From the NCBI GenBank assembly GCA_039881145.1, contig JAYKKI010000064.1, forward strand, positions 5,451,001-5,515,000: 64,000 nt of DNA, written 5' to 3'. The position numbers were made by a program, and so were the translations under genes. The number at the start of each line of letters is the position of its first letter. Positions within the stretch are counted from its first letter, which is position 1. Below are positions 11,566-21,217 of this stretch, piece after piece. The notes under the pieces are model-generated. The model ran no database searches and was not told the DNA's origin. It worked only from the letters and a program-made list of their open reading frames with translations. This stretch comes from Druceiella hillmani. Taxonomy: Eukaryota; Arthropoda; Insecta; Lepidoptera; Hepialidae.

Positions 11566-12020
11566 AAACAGGTTTATATCAGAATTTTCTTGTTTAGTGG
11601 TGTTTCATGTCAAAAATGGGACAAAGTCATACAGTGCAAGGAAGGTCCTTTGCGAAGTACTGGAAGGTATACCCAAACTGAAGTTACATCTATAAACAAT
11701 CTCGAAATGCGTCGAGAATATTTTCGTGACATTAAATCGATAAAAACTAGTCAATTGTGAGCCGAACTCGCGCGATAATTGTTTCGGTATATAAATTTAA
11801 TCTATAAATTATCTGTAATTATTTATTGGTGGTGTACTTAGTTTTGAAGTGTAACTTCATCAGTGACGGCGAGATTAAATTTTCAGGGTCGATACACACC
11901 ACGGGTACACAAAATGAGCAACGGAAGTGACTCACGCAGTTACGTGTGCACCGACCTTTAACTGGATAGGACTATGTGACATAAGCGTTCTGAACTCTTG
12001 TTCGCTATTATAATCCCAAA
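11566..12020. other. Spacer, nothing recognised beyond the repeated leader
   Basis: After the leader copy (to about 11640) no feature is clear. GC is slightly higher at 11850-11960 without an ORF. Confidence 0.4.
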
Positions 12021-12024
12021 TATT

Positions 12025-12812
12025 TTTAAGATTTTAAGAAGAAAAAAACGAAATCGCCGACAGGAACACTTTGTTGTCTATCCGTCTGTCTGTCGGAACG
12101 CCTTTTCTTAGAAACCCTTAAGATATCAAGTGGAAATTAATATTTACTAAGGTCTATCACCTCACTTTGCAATAAAAATCAAGTTTTTTAGTTAACCCAA
12201 CGAAAATACAGAAGTTTTTTTTGTTATTTATACCGTCATCAAAACCTATAGGGTACTTCCGGTCTACCTAGAATCTTGAAAGTCGGTGTAATGGGAGGTC
12301 AAAGGAAATATCCAAAAATGAATGCTGGCTATTTCTACATCGTATTATACATTTTTTTTAAATGCGGGCCTTTGAAAGAAATAGCAGACAATATATTTAC
12401 TTTTCAATAATTAAAACAGTTTAATAGGGATATTATGTTCCATTAAATGTTTATAAATACCTAGATATATAAATGTTATATATACACTATGTTATATACA
12501 TACGCTGTACTGGTTGTCTGGTATTCAGTGAAGCGCTAGGTACCTGGTAGTGGTGGGGGAAACTCCATCGATCGCTCGCTCTCCTTACTACAGACGTGTT
12601 TCACTTTTTGTTACGATCTCACTTCTTAACAGACGAACTTACACAACCGGAGATATTATGTTCCATTGAAAAAAAACGTAATACGTTATATATACGTAAC
12701 GTGTAAGCGGGGATATTATGTTCCATTAAATGTTTATAAATGCCTAAAGCGTATGTATATAACATAGTGTATATAAAAAATATATCGTAGTGCGAGTTTC
12801 ACTCGTGCTTGA
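12025..12812 (+). repeat. Lepidopteran dispersed repeat, interrupted copy
   Basis: Family order is visible: 'ctatccgtctgtctgtcgg', 'gatatcaagtggaaattaat', 'aacctatagggtacttccgg', 'gatattatgttccattaaat' and the terminus 'gtagtgcgagtttcactcg'. The 3' part is split by the dispersed repeat at 12505-12642. 'gatattatgttccattaaat' appears twice (12429 and 12717), and a 27-bp inverted repeat (about 12480-12506 / 12750-12776) brackets the insertion. Confidence 0.75.
12505..12642. repeat. Dispersed ~135-bp repeat, copy 2
   Basis: Roughly 80 percent identical by eye to 8612-8752. It sits inside a lepidopteran repeat, so it is itself mobile or was carried in by rearrangement. Confidence 0.7.
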
Positions 12813-12849
12813 CAGACTTTTTTATTTATAAACGTTAACTTATCTATAC

Positions 12850-12925
12850 TTTATTACTCATTACAAATGTAAATAATGGGTTTACCGCTACAAGAGTAAC
12901 TTCTCACAGCAAATCAAAATAGATA
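12850..12925 (-). repeat. 3' fragment of the tRNA-derived SINE
   Basis: 'gggtttaccgctacaagagt' with 'aacttctcacagcaaatc' matches, with changes, the SINE body at 4858-4890 and 17448-17480. The tRNA-like head is missing. Confidence 0.55.
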
Positions 12926-12956
12926 ATTCATAATAATTGTTGTAAAATTAAAAATG

Positions 12957-13475
12957 AAAAAAAACTGTCAAGCGCAAGTGGAACTCGCACTACGAGGGTT
13001 CCATATACATTTAGGCTTTTATAAACGTTTAATGGTACATACTATCCTTATTAAAGTATTTACAAAGTTTAAATTTTTTAGAACGAAAATAAACGACTAT
13101 AAAAATAAGTATCCTATTGTATCTCTCACAGGCGCATATTTAAAAAAAATTTATGTGACATAACTGCAAATTAACGATTTTCGGATTTTCTTTGCTTGTG
13201 GCTATAAGACTCTTGTCAAATTTCATGATTATAGGTAAACCGGGTCAACGGGATCCTATACCATAGACTTAAGTACCATACCGGGGACCATAGACTTAAG
13301 TATTTGATATTAATTTCAACTTGATACCTGCACGGTTTCCTGTGGCAAACGGTCTTGACAGAGCGGCAGACGGCCAACGAAGTAATCCTCTATAAGGGTT
13401 TTTTTTCTTTTCTAAGTACGGAACCCTTAAAATAAAATATCTTTTAAAAACCGACTTCAAAAAAGGTAGCTACTA
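12957..13475 (-). repeat. Lepidopteran dispersed repeat, near full-length reverse copy
   Basis: It begins (plus-strand view) with the family terminus 'agtggaactcgcactacgag' plus 'ggttcc', passes 'aaacgtttaatggtac', 'acaaatttcatgatt'-like sequence, 'ttgatattaatttcaacttg' and 'ctataagggtt', and ends at 'tacggaacccttaaaat'. The beginning and end carry complementary 'gggttcc' / 'ggaaccc', a short terminal inversion. 'aaaaaccgacttcaaaaaag' directly after it is another common lepidopteran repeat motif. A 69-codon plus-strand frame here is spurious. Confidence 0.75.
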
Positions 13476-13848
13476 AAAGTAAAAAAATAATTAACTCAAA
13501 ATAGGTACCTACTTATTTGCAATAAAAACTAAGTTACTTATTTTTATAGTCGGTGCCAGCACCGCCGATCAACTTAAAAAAAATTATAATTTAATTTAAT
13601 GTATAATATAAATTTAAGAACTAACTTCTAATGTACTTACAATATTAAATAGATTCGAAACTGAATTATTTATAACACAAACCTTTAGATTTGTTTAAGT
13701 TGATAGGCGGTCATCACAAAATCACCAGAGCTATAAAGCCAAAATTCGTACATACTTTTTTCGCTTCCAGGTGCTCGCTGAGCCTCACCAGGACTTTTCG
13801 AAATTCGTTATCGAGTATCGTTAAAGAAAAAATTAAACTTCTTCTTCT
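13476..13848. other. Spacer, nothing recognised
   Basis: AT-rich; GC rises slightly at 13760-13800. No feature supported. Confidence 0.4.
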
Positions 13849-14235
13849 TCAATGACTTGACAGCCCAGGATAGACCTTCCGCAGAATCAACTCCCAAGCT
13901 CTCCTGTTCTTGGTCAGAGATATCCAGTTCATTACACTTAGGATTTTAAAGTCTTTTTCCAGGCAGTCGAGCCACATAAGTTTAGTCTTCCTCTTTTTCG
14001 GGAACCCAATAGTCTGGCTGAAAAGATATTTTTTATTGCCCGACTGTCGTCCATTCTACTCAAGTGCCCAGCCCATTTTATTCTCTGAATTGTAATGTAT
14101 TTGACTACATCCGGTTCTTTAAATAATTTGTAAAGTTCACAGTTAGTATTTCTTCTCCAGATGTTATTACATTTTAGACCACCAAAAATACTTCTTAAAA
14201 TCTTTCTTTCAAAATTAAACTTAGAGACATGGAAA
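13849..14235 (-). pseudogene. LINE (non-LTR) reverse-transcriptase C-terminal remnant
   Basis: Reading the minus strand from about 14214 gives FERKILRSIFGGLKCNNIWR, then a short gap, then ELYKLFKEPDVVKYITIQR, IKWAGHLSRMDD and SRKRGRLN. After a frameshift it continues WLDCLEKDFKILSVMNW and TKNRRAWELILRKVYPGLSS before a stop at 13849-13851. This is the pattern I know from C-termini of RTE/jockey-like LINE polymerases: R..R.IFG, W(A/L)GH..RM, GRP..RW.D and W..I. Catalytic RT motifs and the endonuclease are absent, so this is a 5'-truncated, frameshifted copy. It lies immediately before the composite element at 14357. Confidence 0.8.
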
Positions 14236-14452
14236 TTCGGATTTAGATTCTCAGGTCGAAATAGGGAAAAACCTTAAATAACTTAAATAACCGTTAACCG
14301 TAAATAGATCTTTTCTGAAAATGCGACTAAAAAAATACTGGTTCGTTATATTTATGACTAGCTGTACCCACGACTTCGCAGGCAATTATTTAAAAACAAT
14401 ATCAGTGTAGTAGCCACTATTGTACACCACACAAATAAAAAGTCGGTCAGCT

Positions 14453-14525
14453 GGTGGGAATTGAACCCATGTCTTCAGCGTACCGTGCCAACCTGCTAAC
14501 AATTACTCCACAGTTAATCCAACTA
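14453..14525 (-). repeat. tRNA-like sequence / second SINE family
   Basis: The minus strand reads 'ggattaactgtggagtaatt', 'gcaggttggcac' and B-box 'gggttcaattcccacc', ending 'agctgaccgac'. The 5' and 3' ends pair imperfectly (ggttaactg-like with cagctgacc), so a tRNA origin is likely. The T-stem and acceptor have mismatches and there is no plausible anticodon loop, so I call it a SINE head or tRNA pseudogene. Confidence 0.55.
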
Positions 14526-14573
14526 ACCCGTAGAAGTTATTGTTACTATTATTAATATAATCATCCACATATT

Positions 14574-15745
14574 CTGTTTTTTTATTTTTTATTTATTTTC
14601 AAAATATCTATTAGCATAAAGTTCACTAAAAACGCTGATAATAGATATGATAAACTATTCTGGAATATGTTAAATTGTTCTGGAAATCAAAGGTTTCTAT
14701 TCTGATTATCTTGACAGTTAAAAAATCAACAGGAAAAAGAATTACTGAAATCGGTCAACAATTGCGATCTGTAACGTGTCCTCATATGTCCAAACGTACA
14801 GAACAACGGACGGAGACACATCTCATTTTCCAAAGACAGAATTAAAAAAAAAACAAATATTAAAACAATTAAAAATAACATTGCTTTTAAGAGGATGGTC
14901 GGGTTGACTATACCCCGATCATACAAAACAAGATTATAGAATAATTCGGGTATTCCCGCCGATACACCAATGGTTCCCACGACTGATATCGTTTGGCAAA
15001 CTGAGTGGAGGCGTTTAGTGACTGCGGGCGAAAACATCATAATTGAAATAAGTAGTGGTCAATAAATGTTTTCAACAAAATGGTAGTTATCTGCTCACTT
15101 TGTTGAAAACACTAATACGTAGGCGAGAGTAGGTCAATTCAGATCGCTGCTACAAAATTTTCCTTTCGCAACAGGTGTATATTAAGCAAACATATGTATA
15201 TTTTACTAATATGTAAAACACAGATATCTATTACACAAAATATAAAATAAACGCTTTTTTTGCCTTGACAAACACTCCACAGAGTATTGAAAAAGGAGTA
15301 TTTGTAATCACACAAAATTCACAGCTCGAAGCTCATTCAGTCAATCTGACATTTTAAAATTCTTTGGTGACAATCTCTACTCAGTGCGATTGTTTGACCA
15401 CAGACTATTATGTGTTTGACATTGACAGTATGAACGTAAACAATGTATATTTTAATATATTTGTAATATATAATTTAATATATCTACAACATATTTTATA
15501 TATAAATTTTAGCTTGTTCTGTACGTTTGGACATATGAGGACACATTACAGATCGCAATTGTTGACTGATTTCAGTAATTCTTTTTTCTGTTGATTTTTT
15601 AACTGTCAAGATAATCAGAATAGAAACCTTTGATTTCCAGAACAATTTAACAAATTCCAGAATAGTTTATCATATCTATTATCAGCGTTTTTAGTGAACT
15701 TTGTGCTAATAGATATTTTGAAAATAAATAAAAAATAAAAAACAG
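14574..15745. repeat. Inverted pair of ~230-bp arms
   Basis: 14574-14811 and 15517-15745 are reverse complements with few differences; for example 'gttcactaaaaacgctgata' at about 14621 pairs with 'tatcagcgtttttagtgaac' at about 15680. The arms carry 'caattgcgatctgtaac' and 'ggacggag'-type sequence, marking them as diverged members of the 210-bp family at 9054-9895. They produce mirror-image open frames on the two strands (14726-15040 minus, 15364-15594 plus), which are not genes. Confidence 0.9.
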
Positions 15746-16140
15746 TCTTTCTCCACATAAACGTCAACTATGCCAAATCTCACACTCCTCCGTGCACGCA
15801 ATATGCTTAAAAAGGGATACAAAGTTTTCTCTTCATGTATTAATATATAGACATATTATATATGAATTTTAGCTTTCTGCACTCTTTCTTTATATAAACA
15901 TCAACCATACCAAATCTCACACTCCTCCTTGCACGCAATATGCTTAAAAATGAGTATAAAGTTTTCTCTTCACGTATTAATATTTAGACATATTATATAT
16001 ACATTTTAGCTTTCTGCACTCTTTCTTTATATACTCTTCAACTATGCCAAATCTCACACTCCTCCGTGCACGCAATATGCTTAAAAAGGGGCGTAAAGTT
16101 TTCTTTTCACATATTGACATGTAGATTCTACGCAAGTGAA
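15746..16140. repeat. 137-bp tandem repeat, 3 copies
   Basis: 'ccaaatctcacactcctc' recurs at 15773, 15910 and 16047. Each unit has 'cacgcaatatgcttaaaaa', 'aaagttttctcttca' and 'gctttctgcactctttcttt'. The homologous element at 37228-37773 has a single unit, so the triplication happened in this copy. Confidence 0.9.
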
Positions 16141-16158
16141 ACCGTGGACACAGCTAGT

Positions 16159-16650
16159 TTATGTAATATTCCTGAAAACCCCTCAACAAATTCGATCTAG
16201 TTTCTGACACATATCAGGTTACAACGTTAAACTACTCTTTAAACATAGAAATAACCCCCTTAATCCCTCAGGACAGACCTGCATTTTATGGAGTTTCCCC
16301 CACAGTACACAAAATAGAATTATAGAATCAATTAATTATTAATATACAAAGTGCGTCCTCGGTGTCTGCTTTCAAAAGTCGTCTGAAATCGCATTACCTA
16401 AAGTAACCTAAGGGTCCAAACCCCTTTTATACCTCATTATCTGTTTATCCCTTTGCTATACGTAACTTGTCGCTCGCCTTATTTTATTTAACTTTAATCT
16501 ATATATAGTATTGCCACCTCGCAATGTGTACTATATAATCGACAAGCGCTCCAACATAACATTTTGACTATATAAGTAATTATAGCTCGGGTAATTTTCC
16601 ACGTAATTAAACTTCAGTGTAGCCTTTCGGAAAAGGAGATTTTCTCTAAA
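16159..16650. other. Spacer, nothing recognised
   Basis: Mixed AT-rich DNA. No ORF or repeat family supported. Confidence 0.4.
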
Positions 16651-16651
16651 A

Positions 16652-16940
16652 TTGATCACAATTAAATGAAACTACGTGATGTAGTATTATTTCTACTTTA
16701 TTTGAGTTCTTTACTACGACCTAGGTTTTGTTGTATTACAACATCTTCAGGTCGGCTATTAGTAAAGATTGCTTTCTCTGATCTTTGCTAATAGCCCACC
16801 TGAAGATGTTGTAATACAACGAAACCTAGGTCGTGGTAAAGAACTTAAAGAAAGTAGAAATAATACTACATCACGTAGTTTCGTTTAATTGTGAATAATG
16901 AATTGCTGCAAAATTAACGCCAAATATATTCAATATCTAA
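16652..16940. mobile_element. Palindromic (foldback) element, copy 1
   Basis: Begins 'tcacaattaaatgaaactac'. The left arm runs to 'caacatcttcaggt' and the right arm mirrors it ('acctgaagatgttg' to 'gtttaattgtga'), about 115 bp each with a handful of mismatches and a loop near 16755-16800. A non-palindromic tail of ~45 bp follows ('aaaattaacgccaaatat' + 'attcaatat'), also present in copy 2 at 24622-24902. A 'tctaaaat' motif lies on both sides and may be a target duplication. Both strands give short open frames because of the symmetry; these are not genes. Confidence 0.85.
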
Positions 16941-17091
16941 AATAAAAAATATTTTTTAATTATTTCCAATATTAAAGAGTATTTTTTTCAATATTTTATA
17001 ATATTTTATAGGTATCAAGACTAGACTGATTTTGGTAATTATTTTTCTATCGATTCATAATAATTTGTCAAATAATTTAATTTTTGTTAAA

Positions 17092-17228
17092 GTTTTGAAT
17101 ATATTTGGCGTTAATTTTACGTTAAAGTAGAAACTCTTAGAAAAGACTACGTCACGTAGTTTAATTTTTAAAGTAGAAATGATACTACGTAACGTAGTTT
17201 CATTTTTTTCAATTGTGAACAAAAAGTT
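17092..17228 (-). repeat. Diverged, inverted relative of the palindromic element
   Basis: 'atatatttggcgttaatttt' is the reverse complement of the copy-1 tail. It is followed by 'tactacgtaacgtagtttca' and 'caattgtgaac', resembling an arm. It lies 150 bp from copy 1 in opposite orientation, so the local tails face each other. Confidence 0.6.
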
Positions 17229-17394
17229 TCTAAAAAACTCTTTTTTGTATATTTAGCTGCAATTCTGGACCTCCAATTTGTCGGGATTTTCTTGCTCCAT
17301 CTTTCTGTTTCATGCTGTTTTTAAATTTCCTTTTTCAACTTTTTCTAACAATTGAAAAACAAGTGGTGAGTTTACTTTTAGTTTTATCGACGAT

Positions 17395-17612
17395 TTGTTT
17401 ATTTATTTATATACTTTAATGCATATAGTTGATGCACATGGTGGACTTATTGCTACGAGAGCAATCTCTTACAGCCAACTAGAACGCCAGTCCAGCCCCG
17501 CTAGACGGAGGGCCCGGAATCGAACCCGGATCCCCGCCGTACGCTGTGCCGTGAAAGGCTGTATGTCTTGGGATCAATCCAACATACCACCGCGACGATG
17601 ATTGTAAGTTGG
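17395..17612 (-). mobile_element. tRNA-derived SINE, second copy
   Basis: Minus strand: B-box 'gggttcgattcc', body 'ggctgtaagagattgctctc' and 'gtagcaataagtccaccatg', and tail 'aaagtatataaataaataaa'. Same family as 4813-5022 and less decayed in the head ('ggtatgttggatt'). Open frames on both strands across it are shadows. Confidence 0.8.
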
Positions 17613-17723
17613 AATTTCGTTTAAATCTCTTATAAATAAAATTCCAACTTAAAATCATTGGTTGTTTAAATATCCTCCGGATTTCTTCCATATATTGTCA
17701 TCAGTTGGCGTGTGCCGACTAGT
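17613..17723. other. Short hairpin-bearing spacer
   Basis: 'gtaagttggaattt' (17604) and 'aaattccaactt' (17638) form a 12-bp stem. Otherwise nothing recognised. Confidence 0.5.
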
Positions 17724-18120
17724 CTACCATTGTATTAACGTAATTGATAATTTGATGATTTTCAGTTGAACAGTGTTTAGCTCATGAGGTAGCCATACAG
17801 AATATTTCCACTTATTCCTTTCTTCCTCAAAGCATGAATTATGGAACACGAGAGTAGCTCTGTCAGGTGACACGAACTTAACCTGGGATCCGACTTGATG
17901 AGCCATTTTAATTTTTCTAAATTCAAATGTGGGCGATCGTCCTGGATGAGGATTATGGGAGGTATCAAAAGTTTCTTCTTTAAATCTATAAAACCAATGT
18001 TTGGCTGTGTCACAGAAGAGTCCTTCACCCGTCATTGTGCATATTTTGCCTTTTGCTTAGCTCTCTTTTCACCTCAAACGGAATTTTTGAAGCAAGAACA
18101 CTCTAACTTCTCTTCATAAA
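17724..18120 (-). pseudogene. Truncated mariner-family transposase (N-terminal DNA-binding part)
   Basis: The minus strand, going down from about 18110, gives fragments TAKHWFYRFKEETFDTS, HPGRSPTFE, and in a second frame LNLEKLKWLIKSDPRLSS. It ends in WKYSVWLPHELNTVQL. This is the layout of the two helix-turn-helix motifs of mariner transposases: (TAK/R)..W..RF..G.F.L.D, SGRP.E.D, L..LIE.DPR.TTR, and HL..LGK..K.G.W(V/I)PHEL. At least two frameshifts and upstream stops break it. Homology stops right after the PHEL-like motif; the DD34D catalytic half is missing. A second copy with the same limits lies at 31086-31370. Confidence 0.8.
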
Positions 18121-18159
18121 ATTTCCATATTTTGTTTGTTCTTTACTCTCCGAAATTCA

Positions 18160-18330
18160 GTTGCTAACTGAACAGAAGATCCAACGCGGCTCTCTTTATA
18201 TACCAGAGATGTTTGAAAGGTTTCTGTATAGTGACACGAATAGTTGCAAAAAAGTAGCCGGTTTGTTAGGTGTCATCCTAATATCTAACAGCATGGTGAT
18301 TGGGTACAAGAGATTACTTTTGCAGCTGTA
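18160..18330 (-). promoter_or_regulatory. Core promoter of the truncated mariner-like element
   Basis: On the minus strand TATATAAA (18202-18195) is followed 33 bases later by the arthropod initiator TCAGTT (18171-18166), then 'agcaactgaatttcggagag' and 'taaagaac' before the transposase remnant. The same arrangement exists at 31012-31060. Just upstream, AGAA, CTT, AAA and TCT triplets follow at five-base steps, a weak heat-shock-element-like pattern. Function is inferred from motif spacing only. Confidence 0.55.
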
Positions 18331-18437
18331 ATTTGGCAAATTGCATAATCTTCCAATATGTTTAAGCGAGAGCTAATGTTTAAAGTGTTTAGCTTGCTTA
18401 AAAACAATTTTTAATTTTTTTTTTAATTTGACACCAC
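18331..18437 (-). repeat. Upstream region shared with the 219-bp satellite
   Basis: About 18245-18375 ('gtcatcctaatatctaacag', 'cataatcttccaatatgttt') matches the satellite units at 25755-26840 ('atcatcctaatatccaacag', 'gtgtaatcttccaatatttt') in the same order. It is the distal upstream part of the mariner-like element. Confidence 0.65.
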
Positions 18438-18539
18438 AGAAGATTCAAATGGTATAATAGTTAAACAAAGAAACCATTTAATAATTATATCTTATTATAT
18501 GAGTTTCTTTGCTTAACTTTTATACTATTTGAATCTTCT
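18438..18539. repeat. 102-bp palindrome with 37-bp arms
   Basis: Arms 18438-18474 and 18503-18539 are complementary with about three mismatches ('agaagattcaaatggtataa' against 'tactatttgaatcttct'). The loop is 28 bases. Probably a small foldback or MITE remnant. Confidence 0.85.
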
Positions 18540-18953
18540 CTGACAAATGGAGACTTTAAACTGAATACTGCTATTAACATTGGCTGAACAAGAACACATG
18601 TACGCTCCGTCTGTACGTTGTTAACCTCTTATATGGCAATAGCTATATATAATAAAATTATATATTTAGCGTGTTTTTACGTTAAATATTTTTAAGTTAA
18701 AATTATTAATGTTTCAAGACTTTTTCTTTTTCTATTCTTTCTGTTTGCTGAGGTTTTCACTTCGCATGGAGAAACATATACGTTTGTTGCAATGCAATCT
18801 TGGTACTAAAAATAATATATGGTCATTTTAAATTTGAATGCAAAGAGCATCTAATCAGAAAGACATTTTTTTATAACTATTATAGATGGAATTACGTGTT
18901 TTTTGATCTTCAATATTACATTTTAATTAATAATATTTTGTGAGGATGTTAGT
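18540..18953. other. Spacer, nothing recognised
   Basis: AT-rich; no feature supported. Confidence 0.4.
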
Positions 18954-19425
18954 GAATTGACGGGTATTGCTGGTATTAAACATGATAGCAAAAATAACTT
19001 TGTTATTAAATGTTATAGCCGTTATTATAACATTTAAAAGATTGGATTTTTAACTTTATTGTGCAAAATCTTGAACAATTCATATTTATATATTTTTTTT
19101 GTATTTCCCAAAGATCCACGTGAATGAATTGACGGGTATAGCTGGTATTAAACATGATAGTAAAAATAACTTTGTTATTACATGTTATAGCCGTTATTAT
19201 AACATGTAAAAGATTGGATTTTTAATTTCATTGTGCAAAATCTTGAACAATTAATATTTATATAATTTTTTTGTATCTTCCAAAGATCCACGTGAATGAA
19301 TTGACGGGTATAGCTGGTATTAAACATGATAGCAAAAATAACTTTGTTATTGCTTGTTATAGCTGTTATTATAACATGGAAAACTTGGATTTTTAACTTC
19401 ATTGCGTAAAATCTTGGATATGTAA
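18954..19425. repeat. 172-bp tandem repeat, ~2.7 copies
   Basis: 'gaattgacgggtat' starts at 18954, 19126 and 19298. Each unit contains the near-palindrome 'ttatagccgttattataaca' and ends 'aaagatccacgtgaat'. A 74-codon minus-strand frame across two units is not a gene. Confidence 0.9.
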
Positions 19426-20070
19426 GTTTATTTTTGTTATTAATAAATGTTTAATGCGCTGATTTTTTCTAAAGATATTGAATCCCTACTCATATGATTT
19501 TTGAATCATATAATAAAAGTGAAACTCCATTTACCTATTTGTTTGTTTGTATCTCTTTAACGCTTAAAAAGCTTCACAGGTTTCGGTAAAATTTTGCATA
19601 TAAATAAAATATACCCTATAACAAAGGACAGTCTTTATATAGCTACGCTATCATTTTTAGAAGTAGAGCTGTGAACATAAACGCTATAAGGAATATAGCT
19701 TAACACGAAAAACTGGAAGCGTTTCCTTGAGAAAAGTTTTTTACAGTTTCCAATTACAACGCGGAGAAGTCTCCGATAAAGCTAGCTAGGGTTCCGTAAC
19801 CAAATGGCAAAACGGAATCATTATGATTTTGTTCTGTCTGTTTGCTTGTCTGTCCATTTGTCTGTCTGTATGTCATAACCATTTTACTCGGAGACTATTA
19901 ACACATTACATAGATGAAATTGGATGGAAAATGTTTTCTGTCTACTGCTATATCATTGTATAATATAGTGGAATTTTTAAAAATAACATCATGGTGTCAT
20001 AGGTGTGTGGATACCGTTAGATAGGTCTTAAAAATGATATAGAGGTTCCGAAACAACTTTTTAATTTAAA
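19426..20070 (+). repeat. Dispersed-repeat debris including a lepidopteran-repeat 5' part
   Basis: 19500-19800 has 'cctatttgtttgtttgtatc' and ends 'cgcggagaagtctccgataa' + 'agctagct', resembling a '..gcgaagccgcgggcaacagctagt' element end. It is followed directly by 'agggttccgtaac', 'caaaacggaatcatta' and 'gtccatttgtctgtctgtatg' (19788-19880), the start of the lepidopteran dispersed repeat. Confidence 0.55.
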
Positions 20071-20742
20071 TAATTAGTTGGTGAAGTATGCGCTTCTAAA
20101 GTCTTAAAAGTTTCTCGCTTCTAACTTTTCAACTAACTTGTGTAAAATTCTGAAATAATAATTAAGATAGTAGAACTTAAAATAAACTTTCAACGAAAAT
20201 TAGTTTGAATGAGATATGTCGTGAATTTTTTGACATACGGGATGTTTTCCGTACTGAACACAGCAATAACTAATTGTTTTTCTCAGCGTCTTTGAGATAT
20301 AAAAACTTATAAGTTTAATATTGTTTGGTTCTGCGGAACTCTTTACTCGCGAGTCCAACACTTGGCTCACACTTGGACAGTTTTATTTATCTAAAAACAG
20401 TCAAACGTTGAAAAAAATCGTAGATAAAACTTCAAAAAATATTTTAAAGCTTAAACTTTAAGGGTTTCGAAACGTCATTAATGAAATTAAACCACAACTG
20501 TTTACTTACAAATTGATAAAAAATCAGTTAAAAAAACCCAAAAGCATTTTTACTTTCAAACAATTTTTTTTTCAATGCGATAAACACGACTGAATTTTGG
20601 TATTTTTTAAAGAAATCATAATTTTGCTACATTTTTTTATGGACATACTTAAATTGTTTACGGAACTCTCAGCGCTCGAGTTAAATACATTTCTAAATTA
20701 TTAACTTTTTTGCAAAACTAACTTGATTTAATTGCTTAATTC
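20071..20742. other. Spacer, nothing recognised
   Basis: AT-rich DNA without ORFs or clear repeats. Confidence 0.4.
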
Positions 20743-20763
20743 TCTCTCTCTCTCTCTCTCTCT

Positions 20764-20810
<47 letters not shown>
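20743..20810. repeat. (TC)n-(TA)n compound microsatellite
   Basis: About 12 TC repeats followed by about 20 TA repeats. Confidence 0.95.
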
Positions 20811-20812
<2 letters not shown>

Positions 20813-21217
20813 ATATTTTCAAAAAAAAAATAAACACTCCAATCACATTGCCACGTATCGTTCACAGGGAAATACCTGTGAAATAATGCACTATTATTAT
20901 TGTTACGGGTACTTATGAAAGGTTGCCCTCCCCTGGCGCTGAACGTTGTACAAGGCGGAAGCGGTGCAAAATTAAATATCTACTTTGCATATTATGCTAA
21001 TACAAAGTTGTTATTAAAGGAGCTGCTTTGAAATATACAGTATGCCTTTAAAGTATTCATATTTACACTTGAACGAAACGTCTCAACCCGTGGGAATTTG
21101 GCTTTAGCATCTTATGTAACCACTTGTTGAGGTTCATTGCCTTAGAAAATAAAAAAATTTATAAAACAACATAGTGTTTCCTTAGAAATTCCAATAAACT
21201 TAAAAAAACATCATTGT
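20811..21217. other. Spacer with a less AT-rich segment
   Basis: 20840-21030 is more GC-rich than its neighbours ('ggttgccctcccctggcgct') and contains 'tttgcatattatgctaat', two POU-like half sites in inverted arrangement. No ORF. Possibly a conserved non-coding segment; no comparison available. Confidence 0.3.

Larger units (their letters stand above)
14357..16158 (+). mobile_element. Composite of nested elements with inverted 'actagctgt' ends (copy 1)
   Basis: The left end reads 'actagctgtacccacgactt' and the right end 'aaaccgtggacacagctagt', which are inverted relatives of the common lepidopteran terminus. Within it, 15130-15512 plus 15746-16140 match a minus-strand copy at 37228-37773; shared blocks include 'aattttcctttcgcaacagg', 'cacacaaaattcaca', 'tgtgtttgacattg' and 'atgccaaatctcacactcc'. 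In this copy a ~230-bp piece (15517-15745) splits 'ttttagctt' from 'tctttctccacat', and an inverted copy of the piece lies upstream. No coding capacity seen. Confidence 0.6.

Noticed and set aside
13849..14235. A host gene exon
   Set aside because: The RM.D, RGR and W..I pattern and frameshift fit a LINE polymerase tail better than any host gene.
14726..15594. Matching frames (CTFGHMRTRYRSQLLTDFSN type) on opposite strands
   Set aside because: They lie in the inverted ~230-bp arms; a non-coding repeat explains both.
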